Assembly: GCA_046349355.1 (NCBI GenBank)
Contig: JAXMCM010000018.1
Span: 274,681 to 338,680, forward strand
Length of the DNA stretch: 64,000 nt
Source of the DNA: CALKJU01 sp046349355
GTDB lineage: Bacteria > Pseudomonadota > Alphaproteobacteria > Geminicoccales > Geminicoccaceae
Reading direction: 5' to 3'
Shown here: positions 1-8,811 of the stretch, piece after piece
Numbering within the stretch: position 1 is the stretch's first letter
Layout: the number at the start of each line of letters is the position of its first letter
Position numbers and translations under genes: made by a program
Notes under the pieces: model-generated
The model's input: only the letters and a program-made list of their open reading frames with translations
Databases searched by the model: none
Told to the model about the DNA's origin: nothing

Positions 1-1
1 G

Positions 2-85
2 GGCTCGGTGCGGCTGCGCGCCGTGCCGGAGGTTCCGGCCGGCGGCGAGCTGGAGGCCGACGCGACCGCCGACGGCGGCACCTGA
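2..85 (+). CDS. C-terminal end of an upstream gene (partial)
   Basis: An open frame enters from outside the window and stops at TGA 83-85. It gives 27 residues ending in ELEADATADGGT. The tail is acidic and alanine/glycine rich and shows no recognisable domain, so no function can be assigned. A six-base inverted repeat (86-100) lies between this stop and the convergent stop of the rhomboid gene, which fits the end of a gene here. It could still be a chance open frame, since GC-rich DNA is rarely closed. Confidence 0.35.
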   Translation, partial: GSVRLRAVPEVPAGGELEADATADGGT

Positions 86-100
86 CCGGCCCGCGGCCGG
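86..100. terminator. Short hairpin between convergent stops
   Basis: CCGGCC and GGCCGG flank the three bases CGC, exactly between the stop at 83-85 and the rhomboid stop at 105-107. There is no T-run on either side, so this is only a possible bidirectional terminator. Confidence 0.2.
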
Positions 101-104
101 CGGC

Positions 105-803
105 TCAGCCCCAGGGTCCGCGGCGCCGGGCGCGGCGGCGATCGGCCATGCGGTACGGCACGGCGACCAGCGCCCCGGCGACGAAGCCGCCGACATGCGC
201 CCACCAGGCGATGCCGCTCTCGCCGCCCGGATCGAGGACCGCCGAGACGATCTGTAGGCCGAACCAGATGGCCAGCATCCACACCGCGCGGATGCGGTGC
301 AGGAACATGAAGCCCAGCGGCACCAGCACCAGCACGCGGGCGTGCGGGAACAGCACCATGTAGGCGCCGAGCACGCCGGAGATGGCGCCGCTGGCGCCGA
401 CCATCGGGATCTCCGAGCCGGGATCGGGCAGGACGTGCAGGGCGGCGGCGGCGAGGCCGCAGCCGAGGTAGAAGGCGAGGAACGGCAGGTGGCCGAGCCG
501 GTCCTCGGTATTGTTCCCGAAGATCCACAGGTAGAGCATGTTGCCGGCGAGGTGCAGCCAGCCGCCATGCAGGAACATGGCGGTGAGCAGCGTCAGGGCC
601 GAGGGGATGCGGGCGAGCTCGGGCGGCAGCACCGCGTCGCCGGTCAGCACCGCCGGGATCAGGCCGTAGCTGACGATCAGCCGCTGCATGCCGTCGTCGC
701 CCTGCGCCACCTCGAGCAGGAACACGGCGCAGCAGGCGACGATCAGGGCCACCGTGACCAGGGGACGGCGATGCGCCGGGTTGTCGTCGCTGAGCGGGAT
801 CAA
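105..803 (-). CDS. Rhomboid family intramembrane serine protease
   Basis: Polytopic membrane protease that cleaves substrates inside the lipid bilayer. With a TTG start at 803 the protein has 232 residues. Family hallmarks are visible: HLAGN (residues 84-88), the catalytic serine in GASGAISG (Ser138) and the catalytic histidine in WWAHVGG (His203). About six hydrophobic segments follow the N-terminal IPLSDDNP, which is typical of this bacterial subgroup. The frame is open up to an ATG at 893, but those 30 extra residues are Arg/Pro-rich and unlike rhomboids. A GGAGG lies 12 bases before the TTG, so 803 is preferred. The substrate is unknown, and it is divergent from the gene at 917. Confidence 0.85.
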   Translation of the reverse strand: MIPLSDDNPAHRRPLVTVALIVACCAVFLLEVAQGDDGMQRLIVSYGLIPAVLTGDAVLPPELARIPSALTLLTAMFLHGGWLHLAGNMLYLWIFGNNTEDRLGHLPFLAFYLGCGLAAAALHVLPDPGSEIPMVGASGAISGVLGAYMVLFPHARVLVLVPLGFMFLHRIRAVWMLAIWFGLQIVSAVLDPGGESGIAWWAHVGGFVAGALVAVPYRMADRRRARRRGPWG

Positions 804-916
804 GCGGTCGCCGAGCCTCCGCACCGGCCGGCGGCAGCCATGCCGGGGGCGCCACTGGCGGGGGCGAGCATAGGCGCTATCTTCCGCCGGCACAGTGGGC
901 TCAGGCGGGGAAGACC

Positions 917-3226
917 ATGGGACGCTTCGCGGTAGGCCAGCCCTTGCGGCGCAAGGAGGACGAGCGGCTCGTCACCGGACAGGGCTGCTACACCGACGAC
1001 GTCGCCACGGCGGGCGGTGCGGTCGCCGTCTTCGTCCGCTCGCCGCATCCGCATGCCGAGATCCGCGGCGTCGACCGGACGGCCGCCCTGGCCATGCCCG
1101 GCGTGCTCGCCGTGCTGACCATCGCCGATGCCGATGCCGCCGGCCTCGGCTCCCTGCCCTGCCGGGCGCTGCCGCGCATCAACCGCGATGGCCGGCCGAT
1201 GCCGGCGACCGAGCGGCCGGTGCTGGCCCGCGGCCGCGTGCGCCATGTCGGCGACCCGGTGGCCGTCGTCGTCGCCACGAGCGCGGCCGCGGCGCGCGAC
1301 GCCGCCGACGCGGTCGCCGTCGACTACGCGCCGCTGCCGGCGGTGACCGACCTCGCCGCCGCGCTGGAGCCGGGCGCCCCGGTGCTGTGGCCCGAGGAGG
1401 CCCCCGGCAACCTGGCGCTGGACTGGGAGGCCGGCGATCGTGCCGCCGTCGACCGGCTGTTCGCGGCCGCTCACCGGATCAGCCGCGTCGATCTCGTCAA
1501 CAACCGGGTCGTGCCGAACGCGCTGGAGCCGCGCGGCTGCATCGCCGAATACGATCCGGCCAGCGAGGGCTACACGCTGCGCACCGGCGGCCAGGGCGTG
1601 CACAGCATGCAGGGCGTGCTGGCCGACAACGTCTTCAAGGTGCCCAAGGAGCGGATGCGCGTCATCCAGGCCGACGTCGGCGGCGGCTTCGGCATGAAGA
1701 TCTTCGTCTTTCCGGAGTACCCGGCCTGCCTGCTGGCGGCCCGGCTCACCGGCCGGGCGGTCCGCTGGATCGCCGACCGGGGCGAGAGCTTCCTCAGCGA
1801 TTCGCACGGCCGCGACCACCTGACGACGGTCGAGATCGCGACCGACGCCGAGGGGCGGATGACCGCCCTGCGCGCCACCGCCGTCGCCAACCTCGGCGCC
1901 TACCTGTCGCAGTTCGGGCCGTTCATCCCGACCGACGCCGGCGCCAAGATGTATGCCGGCGTCTACCGCTTCGAGGCGGTCCACTTCGCGGTCCGCCTCG
2001 CCTACACCAACACCGTGCCGGTCGACGCCTATCGCGGCGCCGGACGGCCGGAAGCCGCCTACGCGGTCGAGCGGGCGGTCGACGTGGTCGCCCGCGACCT
2101 CGGCCTCGACCCGGCCGAGCTGCGCCGCCGCAACTTCATCCCGCCCGAGGCGATGCCGTACAGGACGGCGCTCAACACCACCTACGACAGCGGCGAGTTC
2201 GCCCGGCTGATGGAGGCGGCCCTGGCCCGCGCCGACGTCGCCGGGTTCCGGGCACGTCAGCAGGCGGCCCGGGCCAGGGGCCAGCTCCTCGGCCTCGGCA
2301 TGGCCTACTATGTCGAGCAGTGCGCCGGTGGTGCCGACGAGACCGCGCGGGTGGCGGTGCGGCCGGACGGCAAGGTCCAGCTGTTCATCGGCACCCAGAC
2401 CAACGGCCAGGGCCACGCCACCGCCTACGCCCAGATCCTCTCGGACGCGCTGGGCATCCCGTTCGAGGACATCGAGACCGTCCAGGGCGACACCGCGCTG
2501 ATCGCCACCGGCCGCGGCACCGGCGGCTCGCGCTCGGTGCCGGTCGGCGGCGTGGTCGCCGAGCGGGCGGCCCAGTCGGTGATCGAGCTGGGCAAGACCG
2601 TCGCCGCCGACGCCCTCGAGGCGGCCGCCGCCGACATCGCCTTCGAGGACGGCGTCTACCGCGTCGTCGGCACCGACAAGCGCATCGGCATCGTCGAGAC
2701 GGCGGCCCGCGCCGGCGAGGACGGGCTCGACGCCAGCGCCACCTGGCAGCCCTCGATCCACACCTTCCCCAATGGCTGCCACGTCTGCGAGATCGCCATC
2801 GACGCCGACACCGGCGTGCCGCACATCGAGCGGTTCACCGTGGTCGACGACTTCGGCACGGTCATCAACCCGCTGCTGGTCGAGGGCCAGGTCCATGGCG
2901 GCGTCGGCCAGGGCGTCGGCCAGGCCCTGCTCGAGGACACCGTCTACGACCATGCCAGCGGCCAGCTGCTGACCGGCTCGTTCATGGACTACGCGATGCC
3001 GCGCGCCGACCGCGTGCCGGCCGTCGACTTCACGATGATCCCGGTGCCGTGCCGGACCAACCCGCTGGGCATGAAGGGGGCCGGCGAGGCGGGGTGCATC
3101 GGCGCGCCGCCGGCGGTCATCAACGCCATCGTCGACGCCCTGGCGCATCTCGGCGTGCGCCATGTCGACATGCCGGCGACGCCGCAGCGGCTGTGGCAGC
3201 TCATCCACCGCAGCCGCGCGGCCTGA
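917..3226 (+). CDS. Xanthine dehydrogenase family molybdopterin-binding subunit (form II CoxL-like)
   Basis: Large catalytic subunit of a molybdenum hydroxylase, 769 residues. The N-terminal a/b hammerhead domain (about 15-130) is followed by the two molybdopterin-binding domains. GGGFG (255-259), AYRGAGR (371-377) and GMKGAGEAG with the expected catalytic Glu724 are all present. AYRGAGR is the form II signature, not the AYXCSFR loop of true aerobic CO dehydrogenase, so CO is unlikely to be the substrate; an aldehyde or N-heterocycle is more likely. The FAD and 2Fe-2S subunits that normally accompany it are not adjacent; the next gene is a convergent glutathione transferase. The moaD/moaE genes at 12 kb serve its cofactor pathway. 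Confidence 0.9.
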   Translation: MGRFAVGQPLRRKEDERLVTGQGCYTDDVATAGGAVAVFVRSPHPHAEIRGVDRTAALAMPGVLAVLTIADADAAGLGSLPCRALPRINRDGRPMPATERPVLARGRVRHVGDPVAVVVATSAAAARDAADAVAVDYAPLPAVTDLAAALEPGAPVLWPEEAPGNLALDWEAGDRAAVDRLFAAAHRISRVDLVNNRVVPNALEPRGCIAEYDPASEGYTLRTGGQGVHSMQGVLADNVFKVPKERMRVIQADVGGGFGMKIFVFPEYPACLLAARLTGRAVRWIADRGESFLSDSHGRDHLTTVEIATDAEGRMTALRATAVANLGAYLSQFGPFIPTDAGAKMYAGVYRFEAVHFAVRLAYTNTVPVDAYRGAGRPEAAYAVERAVDVVARDLGLDPAELRRRNFIPPEAMPYRTALNTTYDSGEFARLMEAALARADVAGFRARQQAARARGQLLGLGMAYYVEQCAGGADETARVAVRPDGKVQLFIGTQTNGQGHATAYAQILSDALGIPFEDIETVQGDTALIATGRGTGGSRSVPVGGVVAERAAQSVIELGKTVAADALEAAAADIAFEDGVYRVVGTDKRIGIVETAARAGEDGLDASATWQPSIHTFPNGCHVCEIAIDADTGVPHIERFTVVDDFGTVINPLLVEGQVHGGVGQGVGQALLEDTVYDHASGQLLTGSFMDYAMPRADRVPAVDFTMIPVPCRTNPLGMKGAGEAGCIGAPPAVINAIVDALAHLGVRHVDMPATPQRLWQLIHRSRAA

Positions 3227-3236
3227 GCCGCCGCGT

Positions 3237-3881
3237 CTACCCGGCCCGCCAGTGCGGCGGGACCGTGCGCTCGTAGTAGGGCAGCGCCTCGATCCGCCCC
3301 ATCCAGGCGGCCAGCCGCGGCCCGATCAGGGCGCCGGCGTCGTGCTGCTCCATCCGCTCGCCGATCCGCCGCAGCATCCGCAGGAACGGGTAGAGGGTGA
3401 AGTCGGCGAGGCTGAGCTCGCCGGCCAGCCAGTCGCCGTCGAGGCCGGCGTCGAGCCGCGCCAGCTCGGGGGCCAAGGCCTCGCGCGCCGCCGCGATCTC
3501 GGCCGGATCGCCGTCGCCGGCGGGCTTGAACAGCGTCTGGCCGACCAGCCGGCGGAGCAGCGGATAGAGCAGCTCGTCGCCCTCGCGTGCCACCAGCCGG
3601 GCCAGCGCGCGGCGATGCGCGTTACCGGGCAAGAGCGTCGGCTCGGGGAACGCTTCCTCGAGATATTCGAGGATCACCGCCGATTCGTGCAGGTGCCAGC
3701 CGTCGTGGCTGATCGCCGGCACCTTGCCGCGCGGGTTGACGGCGAGGAACGCCGGCGCCCGGTGCTCGCCCTTGTCGAAGTGCAGGCGGCGCGCCTCGTA
3801 GGCGATGCCCTTGTGCTCGAGCGCCAGCCACACCCGCCAGGCGAAGGGCGAGCCCGAGCCGTACCAGAAGATCAGCGACAT
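3237..3881 (-). CDS. Glutathione S-transferase family protein
   Basis: Soluble enzyme of 214 residues. The N-terminal thioredoxin-like domain opens with LIFWYGSGSPFAWRVWLAL, holds the cis-proline loop GKVPAI and continues with SAVILEYLEE, the usual glutathione-contact region. An all-helical C-terminal domain follows (about 90-205), including the ADFTLYPFLR segment typical of the family. The start at 3881 has GAGG about seven bases upstream; an earlier in-frame ATG at 3935 adds 18 unlikely residues. It converges with the molybdopterin subunit gene, with only 10 bases between stops. Whether it conjugates glutathione or is an isomerase or dehalogenase cannot be read from the sequence. Confidence 0.85.
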   Translation of the reverse strand: MSLIFWYGSGSPFAWRVWLALEHKGIAYEARRLHFDKGEHRAPAFLAVNPRGKVPAISHDGWHLHESAVILEYLEEAFPEPTLLPGNAHRRALARLVAREGDELLYPLLRRLVGQTLFKPAGDGDPAEIAAAREALAPELARLDAGLDGDWLAGELSLADFTLYPFLRMLRRIGERMEQHDAGALIGPRLAAWMGRIEALPYYERTVPPHWRAG

Positions 3882-3970
3882 CCGGACCTCGTTGTTGGGC
3901 GGGCCCGGGCTGGACAAGCGCCCGCCGCGGCCCACTCTTGCCGCCGACCCTCGACAGCGGGAGGACCGGC

Positions 3971-4267
3971 ATGGCGACCTACACGATCAGCGACGCGACC
4001 GTACGCGCGGCCCGCGAGCTGCCGCAATGGCAGGTGCGCGAAGGGCAGCTCGTCCGCATCTACGAGACGAAGGGCTGGACCCGCTCGATCCAGCTGGCCA
4101 ACGCCATCGGCCACCTCGCCGAGTGCGCCGACCATCATCCCGACCTCCTGGTGACCTGGCCGCGCCTCGAGGTCCGGCTCGTCACCCACGACGCCGGCGG
4201 CATCACCGGCAAGGACTTCGCGCTGGCCGCCAAGATCGAGGAGATCGCCGGCTGGAAGCCGGCCTAG
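3971..4267 (+). CDS. phhB: 4a-hydroxytetrahydrobiopterin dehydratase (pterin carbinolamine dehydratase)
   Basis: Small cytosolic enzyme of 98 residues, the usual length. It dehydrates 4a-hydroxytetrahydropterin formed by aromatic amino acid hydroxylases. The family core is clear: FxxA-like ANAIGHLAE, then the catalytic histidine cluster DHHPDLLVTW, then the LVTHDAGGIT segment and a C-terminal KDFALAAKIE helix. The ATG at 3971 follows GGGAGGA with good spacing; the upstream in-frame ATG at 3938 is less likely. It is divergent from the glutathione transferase, and no phenylalanine hydroxylase is nearby. Confidence 0.92.
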   Translation: MATYTISDATVRAARELPQWQVREGQLVRIYETKGWTRSIQLANAIGHLAECADHHPDLLVTWPRLEVRLVTHDAGGITGKDFALAAKIEEIAGWKPA

Positions 4268-4369
4268 ACGCCAGCCGAGTGCGCTTCGTCACAGCCCGGG
4301 GCGCACGCTCCGGTATGGTCATGATGGGTGCCGAATCCCCGGCGCCGGGCTCCTTGCTGGGAGAGCGAC

Positions 4370-5437
4370 ATGGCCATCGTCAACGGCACCGGCGGCAACG
4401 ACAGCCGGTCGGGAACGGGCGGCAACGACTCGATCAGCCTGTTCGGCGGCAACGACCGGGGCTACGGCCTCGGCAGCAATGACACCCTGTTCGGCGGCAG
4501 CGGCAACGATACCCTCGACGGCGACGGCGGCAATGATTCCGTCAACGGCGGCGACGGCAACGATACCGTGTTCGGAGATGACGGCAACGACTGGCTCTAC
4601 GGCGGCGGCAACGACAGCGGCGCCAGCGGCAACGACCGGCTTCACGGCGAAGACGGCAACGACACGGCCTTCGGCTATGCCGGCAACGACACGCTCGAGG
4701 GTGGCGCCGGCAACGACTACCTGCGCGGCGGTAACGGCAACGACACCGTCTCGGGCGGCGAGCAGGCCGACGACCTCAACGGGTGGCACGGCAACGACAC
4801 GCTCTACGGCGGCAACGGCGCCGACGACCTCGTCGGCGGTTACGGCAACGACGCCGGAAGTGACTGGCTGTACGGAGGCAATGGCAACGATGACTTCGAC
4901 GGCGGTGCCGGCGACGACACGATCTATGGTGGCAATGGCAACGACTACGCCAACGTCACCAGCGGCGGGAACGATGTCTTCTTCGGTGGAGCAGGCAACG
5001 ACTTCTTCTACGGCTACACCGGCAACGAGAAGTATTTCGGCGATGCCGGCGACGACACCCTGTGGGGCTCGTCCGGCAACGACACGCTGGCCGGCGGCCT
5101 CGACAACGACACGCTGACCGGCCACGGCGGCGAGGATCGCTTCCTGTTCCTGTCGGTCAGCGACTCGCTGCACTTCAGCGACCTGATCACCGACTTCACG
5201 CAGGGCGAGGATGTCATCGACGTCAGCCAGATCGACGCCGATGCCGGGACCTTCGCCAACGAGTCCTTCAGCTTCGATCCGACCGCCACCAGCTTCGGCG
5301 GCGCCGCCGAGATCCTCTTGTTCCAGATCGGCGGCTTCACCTACGTCTACCTGAACGTCGATGCCGACAACGTCGCCGAGAGCGCCTTCTCGCTGCAGGG
5401 CACGATCAACCTGACGGCGGCCGACTTCGCGCTCTGA
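4370..5437 (+). CDS. RTX calcium-binding protein with serralysin-type C-terminus
   Basis: 355-residue acidic protein made almost entirely of GGxGxDxUx nonapeptides, which bind Ca2+ in a parallel beta-roll once outside the cell. It begins MAIVNGTGGNDSRSG, the N-terminal signature shared by six other RTX genes in this window. The last 110 residues (GEDRFLFLS, LITDFTQGEDVIDVSQID, ending TAADFAL) resemble the C-terminal module of secreted serralysins and suggest type I secretion. No classical signal peptide and no HlyB/HlyD genes are adjacent. The start at 4370 follows GGGAGAGCGAC. No enzymatic domain is visible, so the role may be structural or adhesive. Confidence 0.8.
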   Translation: MAIVNGTGGNDSRSGTGGNDSISLFGGNDRGYGLGSNDTLFGGSGNDTLDGDGGNDSVNGGDGNDTVFGDDGNDWLYGGGNDSGASGNDRLHGEDGNDTAFGYAGNDTLEGGAGNDYLRGGNGNDTVSGGEQADDLNGWHGNDTLYGGNGADDLVGGYGNDAGSDWLYGGNGNDDFDGGAGDDTIYGGNGNDYANVTSGGNDVFFGGAGNDFFYGYTGNEKYFGDAGDDTLWGSSGNDTLAGGLDNDTLTGHGGEDRFLFLSVSDSLHFSDLITDFTQGEDVIDVSQIDADAGTFANESFSFDPTATSFGGAAEILLFQIGGFTYVYLNVDADNVAESAFSLQGTINLTAADFAL

Positions 5438-5456
5438 GCCGGGCGGCGGGCGGGGA

Positions 5457-5478
5457 CGGCCGCCGCAGCGGGCGGCCG
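5457..5478. terminator. Hairpin between convergent RTX and SDR genes
   Basis: CGGCCGCC and GGCGGCCG pair across the six-base loop GCAGCG, between the RTX stop (5437) and the SDR stop (5483). There is no U-tract. It may be a bidirectional terminator, or just GC-rich symmetry. Confidence 0.3.
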
Positions 5479-5482
5479 CTCC

Positions 5483-6277
5483 TCAGCTGATCGTGCGCAG
5501 CATCCCGCCGTCGGCGTAGTAGGTCGAGCCGACGCTGTAGGTCGCCTTGTCCGAGCAGAGGAAGACGAAGTAGTTGGCCATCTCCTCGGGCGAGGCGAAG
5601 CGCTTGATCGGCGCGAACTCGTCGGCGACGCCCTGGATGTAGTCCTGCCAGGTGCGGCCGGTGCCCTCGGTCAGCTGGGTCGCGGTCTTGATCCAGTCCG
5701 GGGTCAGGCACAGGCCGAGGTTCAGCGTGTTGACCCGGATGTTCGAGGGGATCAGCTCGTTGGCCAGGCACTTGGCGAACATCACCAGCGCCGCCTTGGT
5801 GGTGTTGTAGATCGGCTCGTACCACAGCGGCTGGGTGGCGCAGATCGAGGCGTTGTTGAGGATGACGCCGCCGCCGCGCGCCTTCATGCCCGGCGCCAGG
5901 CCGCGCGACAGCCGCACCGCCGCCATGACGTGCAGCTCCCAGTAGTGCTGCCACTTCTCGTCCGCGGCCTCGAGGATCGTCTCGTTGCTGCCCGAGCCGG
6001 CGTTGTTGATGAGGATGTCGCAGCCGCCGAAGGCCTTGCCGACCTCGTCGATGACATGGGCGCAGCCGGCGGCGGTGGCGACGTCGGCGGTGATCGCGAC
6101 CGCCTTGCGGCCGCTTCTCGCGGCGACGGCGCGGGCCTGCTCGGCGGCGCGCTCGCCGTTGCGGGCGACGATGACGATGTCCACGCCCTCGGCGGCCAGC
6201 CCGTGCGCCACCGCCAGCCCGATGCCGACGCTGCCGCCGGTGATGACGGCGACCTTGTCCTTCAGCCCGAGATCCAT
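5483..6277 (-). CDS. SDR family NAD(P)-dependent oxidoreductase
   Basis: Short-chain dehydrogenase of 264 residues, the classical length. The nucleotide-binding motif TGGSVGIG is at 13-20, NNAG follows beta-4, and the catalytic Ser and YxxxK appear as NNASICATQ and IYNTTKAAL. It begins 46 bases after the stop of the upstream permease on the same strand, so it is probably the last gene of the sugar ABC operon. That position suggests oxidation of the imported aldose or polyol to a lactone or ketose, but the substrate is inferred from context only. Arg or Asp determinants for NADP versus NAD preference were not resolved. Confidence 0.88.
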   Translation of the reverse strand: MDLGLKDKVAVITGGSVGIGLAVAHGLAAEGVDIVIVARNGERAAEQARAVAARSGRKAVAITADVATAAGCAHVIDEVGKAFGGCDILINNAGSGSNETILEAADEKWQHYWELHVMAAVRLSRGLAPGMKARGGGVILNNASICATQPLWYEPIYNTTKAALVMFAKCLANELIPSNIRVNTLNLGLCLTPDWIKTATQLTEGTGRTWQDYIQGVADEFAPIKRFASPEEMANYFVFLCSDKATYSVGSTYYADGGMLRTIS

Positions 6278-6323
6278 GGCCCGCTCCCCCTGATGCGGCG
6301 GGGCCTGCCGCCCCGGCCGGCGC

Positions 6324-7283
6324 CTATTTCACGATCGGGATCTTGCTGCGGTCGATGGTGATGGCGACCGCCAGGATGAGGACGACGCCGAAGACGATCT
6401 GCTGGGCGAAGATGTCGACGCCGACGAAGGTCATGCCGATGCGGATGACCGAGATGATCAGGGCCCCCACCGCCGTCCGCCAGATGCTGCCGACGCCGCC
6501 GGTGATGGCGGTGCCGCCGACGACGACGGCGGCGATCGACGGCAGCAGCAGCTCGTTGGCCAGCGTCGGCGAGCCCGAGGCGAGCCGCCCGGCGAGGATC
6601 ACCCCGGCGAACCCGGCCAGCGCCCCGGACAGGGTCAGCGCGATCACCTTCTGCCGGTCGACCTTGACGCCCGAGGCGTAGGCCGCGGCCTCGCCGGCGC
6701 CGATGGCGGCGCTGTAGCGGCCGAAGCGGGTGCGGCCCTGGACGATGTTGGCCACCACCAGGACGATGATGCCGATGATGACCTCGTGCGGGATGCCGAA
6801 GCTGACCGACGAGACCCAGCTCAGATAGGCGCGCTGCTCCTCGCCCAGCGTGATCGAGCGCGCGCCGGAGATGACGAGGGCGGTGCCGGCGAGCACGCCG
6901 CTGACCGCCAGCGTGGCGATGAAGGACGGGATCTTCAGCCGGACATGGGCGAGCCCGCCGCAGACGCCGGACAGCGCACCCACCGCGATGGCGAGGAAAA
7001 TGCTGCCGTAGCCCAGCTGGGTCACGGTCAGGGCGACGATGACGCTGGCCAGCGAGGCCATCGCCTGGATCGACAGGTCGATGCCGCCCAGCATGATGAC
7101 GAAGGTGACGCCGGTCGCCAGCACGAACAGCGTCGCGGTGTCGGCGGCCAGCACCAGCAGCGTCTGGATCTGCAGGAACTGCGGCGTGACGAAGCCGACG
7201 ATGGCGCACAGCACGACCAGCGTCAGCACCGGCAGCCACTGCCGCAGCGTCTCGCGGTCGATGCGGGAGGCGAGCGCGCTCAT
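6324..7283 (-). CDS. Sugar ABC transporter permease (RbsC-like), distal
   Basis: 319-residue inner-membrane permease of the CUT2 (ribose/xylose-type) family. It has around nine hydrophobic segments, the LGGIDLSI motif near residue 65 and the VVGGTAITGG loop near 255 that define the BPD_transp_2 family. It starts four bases after the ATPase stop and is the second permease of the operon. A second, non-identical permease at 8808 suggests the channel is a heterodimer. Confidence 0.9.
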   Translation of the reverse strand: MSALASRIDRETLRQWLPVLTLVVLCAIVGFVTPQFLQIQTLLVLAADTATLFVLATGVTFVIMLGGIDLSIQAMASLASVIVALTVTQLGYGSIFLAIAVGALSGVCGGLAHVRLKIPSFIATLAVSGVLAGTALVISGARSITLGEEQRAYLSWVSSVSFGIPHEVIIGIIVLVVANIVQGRTRFGRYSAAIGAGEAAAYASGVKVDRQKVIALTLSGALAGFAGVILAGRLASGSPTLANELLLPSIAAVVVGGTAITGGVGSIWRTAVGALIISVIRIGMTFVGVDIFAQQIVFGVVLILAVAITIDRSKIPIVK

Positions 7284-7287
7284 CGGC

Positions 7288-8811
7288 TCATACCATGTGC
7301 TCGATCAGCTGGACCTGCTGCGGCTTGTGGCCGGGTGCGGCGTCGGTGCGATGGGTAATGGTCCCGTCGCGCATCACCAGCACGGTGTGGCTGAGGCCGA
7401 TCGTCTCCTCCAGCGTGTCCGAGGTCAGCACCACCGCCATGCCCTCGGCGGTGACGGCGCGGACGAGGTCGTAGACCTCCTCCTTGGCGCCGACGTCGAG
7501 GCCGCGGGTCGGATGGTCGAGGATCAGGATGCGCGAGCGCGCGTTCAGCCACTTGGCCAGCACCACCTTCTGCTGGTTGCCGCCCGAGAGGTTGAGGCAG
7601 AGCGCGTCGATGCTGGGCGTGCGGACGTGCAGCTTGTCGACCCACTCCTTGGCCAGCCGGCGCTCGGCGCCGGTGTCGATCAGGCCGTGGCGCAGCAGCG
7701 ACGGCAGGCTCGCCAGCGTCATGTTGGCGGCGACCGGCAGGAACAGCACCAGCCCCTCGGTGCGCCGCTCGCGCGGGATGTAGCCGATGCCGCGGTCGGC
7801 GGCGTCGGCCGGCGAGGCGAAGCGCACCTCCTGCCCGCCGACGGTGAGCCTTCCCGACTCGTGCGGCCCGAACCCGGCCAGCGTCCGCGCCAGCTCCTCG
7901 CGTCCGGAGCCGATGACGCCGGCGATGCCGAGGATCTCGCCGGCATGCAGCGCGAAGCCGATGTCGCGGTAAGCACCCGGCAGGGTCAGCCCCTCGGCCT
8001 TGAGCAGCACCTCGTCGCGGTAGGGCTTCTGCAGCGGCTCGCGGTAGTACTCGGCCTGCAGGCCGCGGCCGACCATCAGCTGGTGCAGCCGGTGCACGTC
8101 GGCCTCGGCCGCCGGCAGCTCGGCGACGACCGCACCGTCCTTCATCACGTAGACGCGGTCGCTGAGCTCCAGCACCTCGTCGAGGCGGTGCGAGACGAAG
8201 ACGAACGAGGCGCGGACCCGCAGGGCCCGGACGCGCTCGAACAGGATGTCGATGTCGGCCCGCTCGAGCACCGAGGTCGGCTCGTCGAGCAGGATGACGA
8301 GGTGGCCCTGGGCCTGGTCCTCGAGGGTCAGCGCCTTGGCCAGCTCGACCATCTGCCGGGTGGCGAAGTCGAGGTCGGCGGCACGGGTGCGCGGGTCGAG
8401 CTCGTCGAGCCCGACCTTGGCCAGCTGCTTGCGCGCCGCCTCGTTCAGCGCACTCCAGCGGACGAGGCCCAGCCGGGTGAACGGCCCCTCGTTGCCCAGC
8501 CAGATGTTCTCGCCGACGGTGAGGTTGGTCAGGAGCGACTGCTCCTGGAAGACCATGCCGATGCCCTGCCGGGCGGCGTCGGTGGCGTCGCGCAGCACGA
8601 CCGGCTTGCCGGCGAGGAGGATCTCGCCGCTGTCGGGCTGGTAGACGCCGGCGAGGATGCGCATCAGCGTCGACTTGCCGGCGCCGTTCTCGCCGATCAG
8701 GCCGACCACCTCGTGCGGGCGGATCTCGAGGTCCACGGCCTTCAGCGCGTGCACGCCGGGAAAGCGCTTCTCGACCTTGCGCAGGGCGAGGACGGGCGTC
8801 GCCTCGCTCAC
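7288..8811 (-). CDS. Sugar ABC transporter ATP-binding protein, two nucleotide-binding domains
   Basis: 507-residue CUT2-type ATPase energising sugar import. The first half has Walker A GENGAGKST (40-48) and Walker B LVILLDEPTS, but where LSGGQ is expected it reads LDFATRQMVEL. The second half has a good signature (LNLSGGNQQKVVLAKW), but its Walker B reads ILILDHPTRGLD, with His in place of the catalytic Glu. One composite site may therefore be weak. The GTG start at 8811 overlaps the upstream permease stop (GTGA). The open frame continues upstream to 9273 but there it is antisense-like sequence over the permease. Confidence 0.9.
   Translation of the reverse strand: MSEATPVLALRKVEKRFPGVHALKAVDLEIRPHEVVGLIGENGAGKSTLMRILAGVYQPDSGEILLAGKPVVLRDATDAARQGIGMVFQEQSLLTNLTVGENIWLGNEGPFTRLGLVRWSALNEAARKQLAKVGLDELDPRTRAADLDFATRQMVELAKALTLEDQAQGHLVILLDEPTSVLERADIDILFERVRALRVRASFVFVSHRLDEVLELSDRVYVMKDGAVVAELPAAEADVHRLHQLMVGRGLQAEYYREPLQKPYRDEVLLKAEGLTLPGAYRDIGFALHAGEILGIAGVIGSGREELARTLAGFGPHESGRLTVGGQEVRFASPADAADRGIGYIPRERRTEGLVLFLPVAANMTLASLPSLLRHGLIDTGAERRLAKEWVDKLHVRTPSIDALCLNLSGGNQQKVVLAKWLNARSRILILDHPTRGLDVGAKEEVYDLVRAVTAEGMAVVLTSDTLEETIGLSHTVLVMRDGTITHRTDAAPGHKPQQVQLIEHMV

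Noticed and set aside
800..3208. 802-codon open frame on the minus strand, and a 793-codon plus frame at 895
   Set aside because: Both lie over the molybdopterin subunit gene and are rich in Arg, Gly, Val and Asp typical of shadow frames in GC-rich DNA; no family motifs.
4319..5173. Valine/alanine-rich 284-codon minus-strand frame
   Set aside because: It is the antisense of RTX nonapeptide DNA and has the repeat period of the sense gene.
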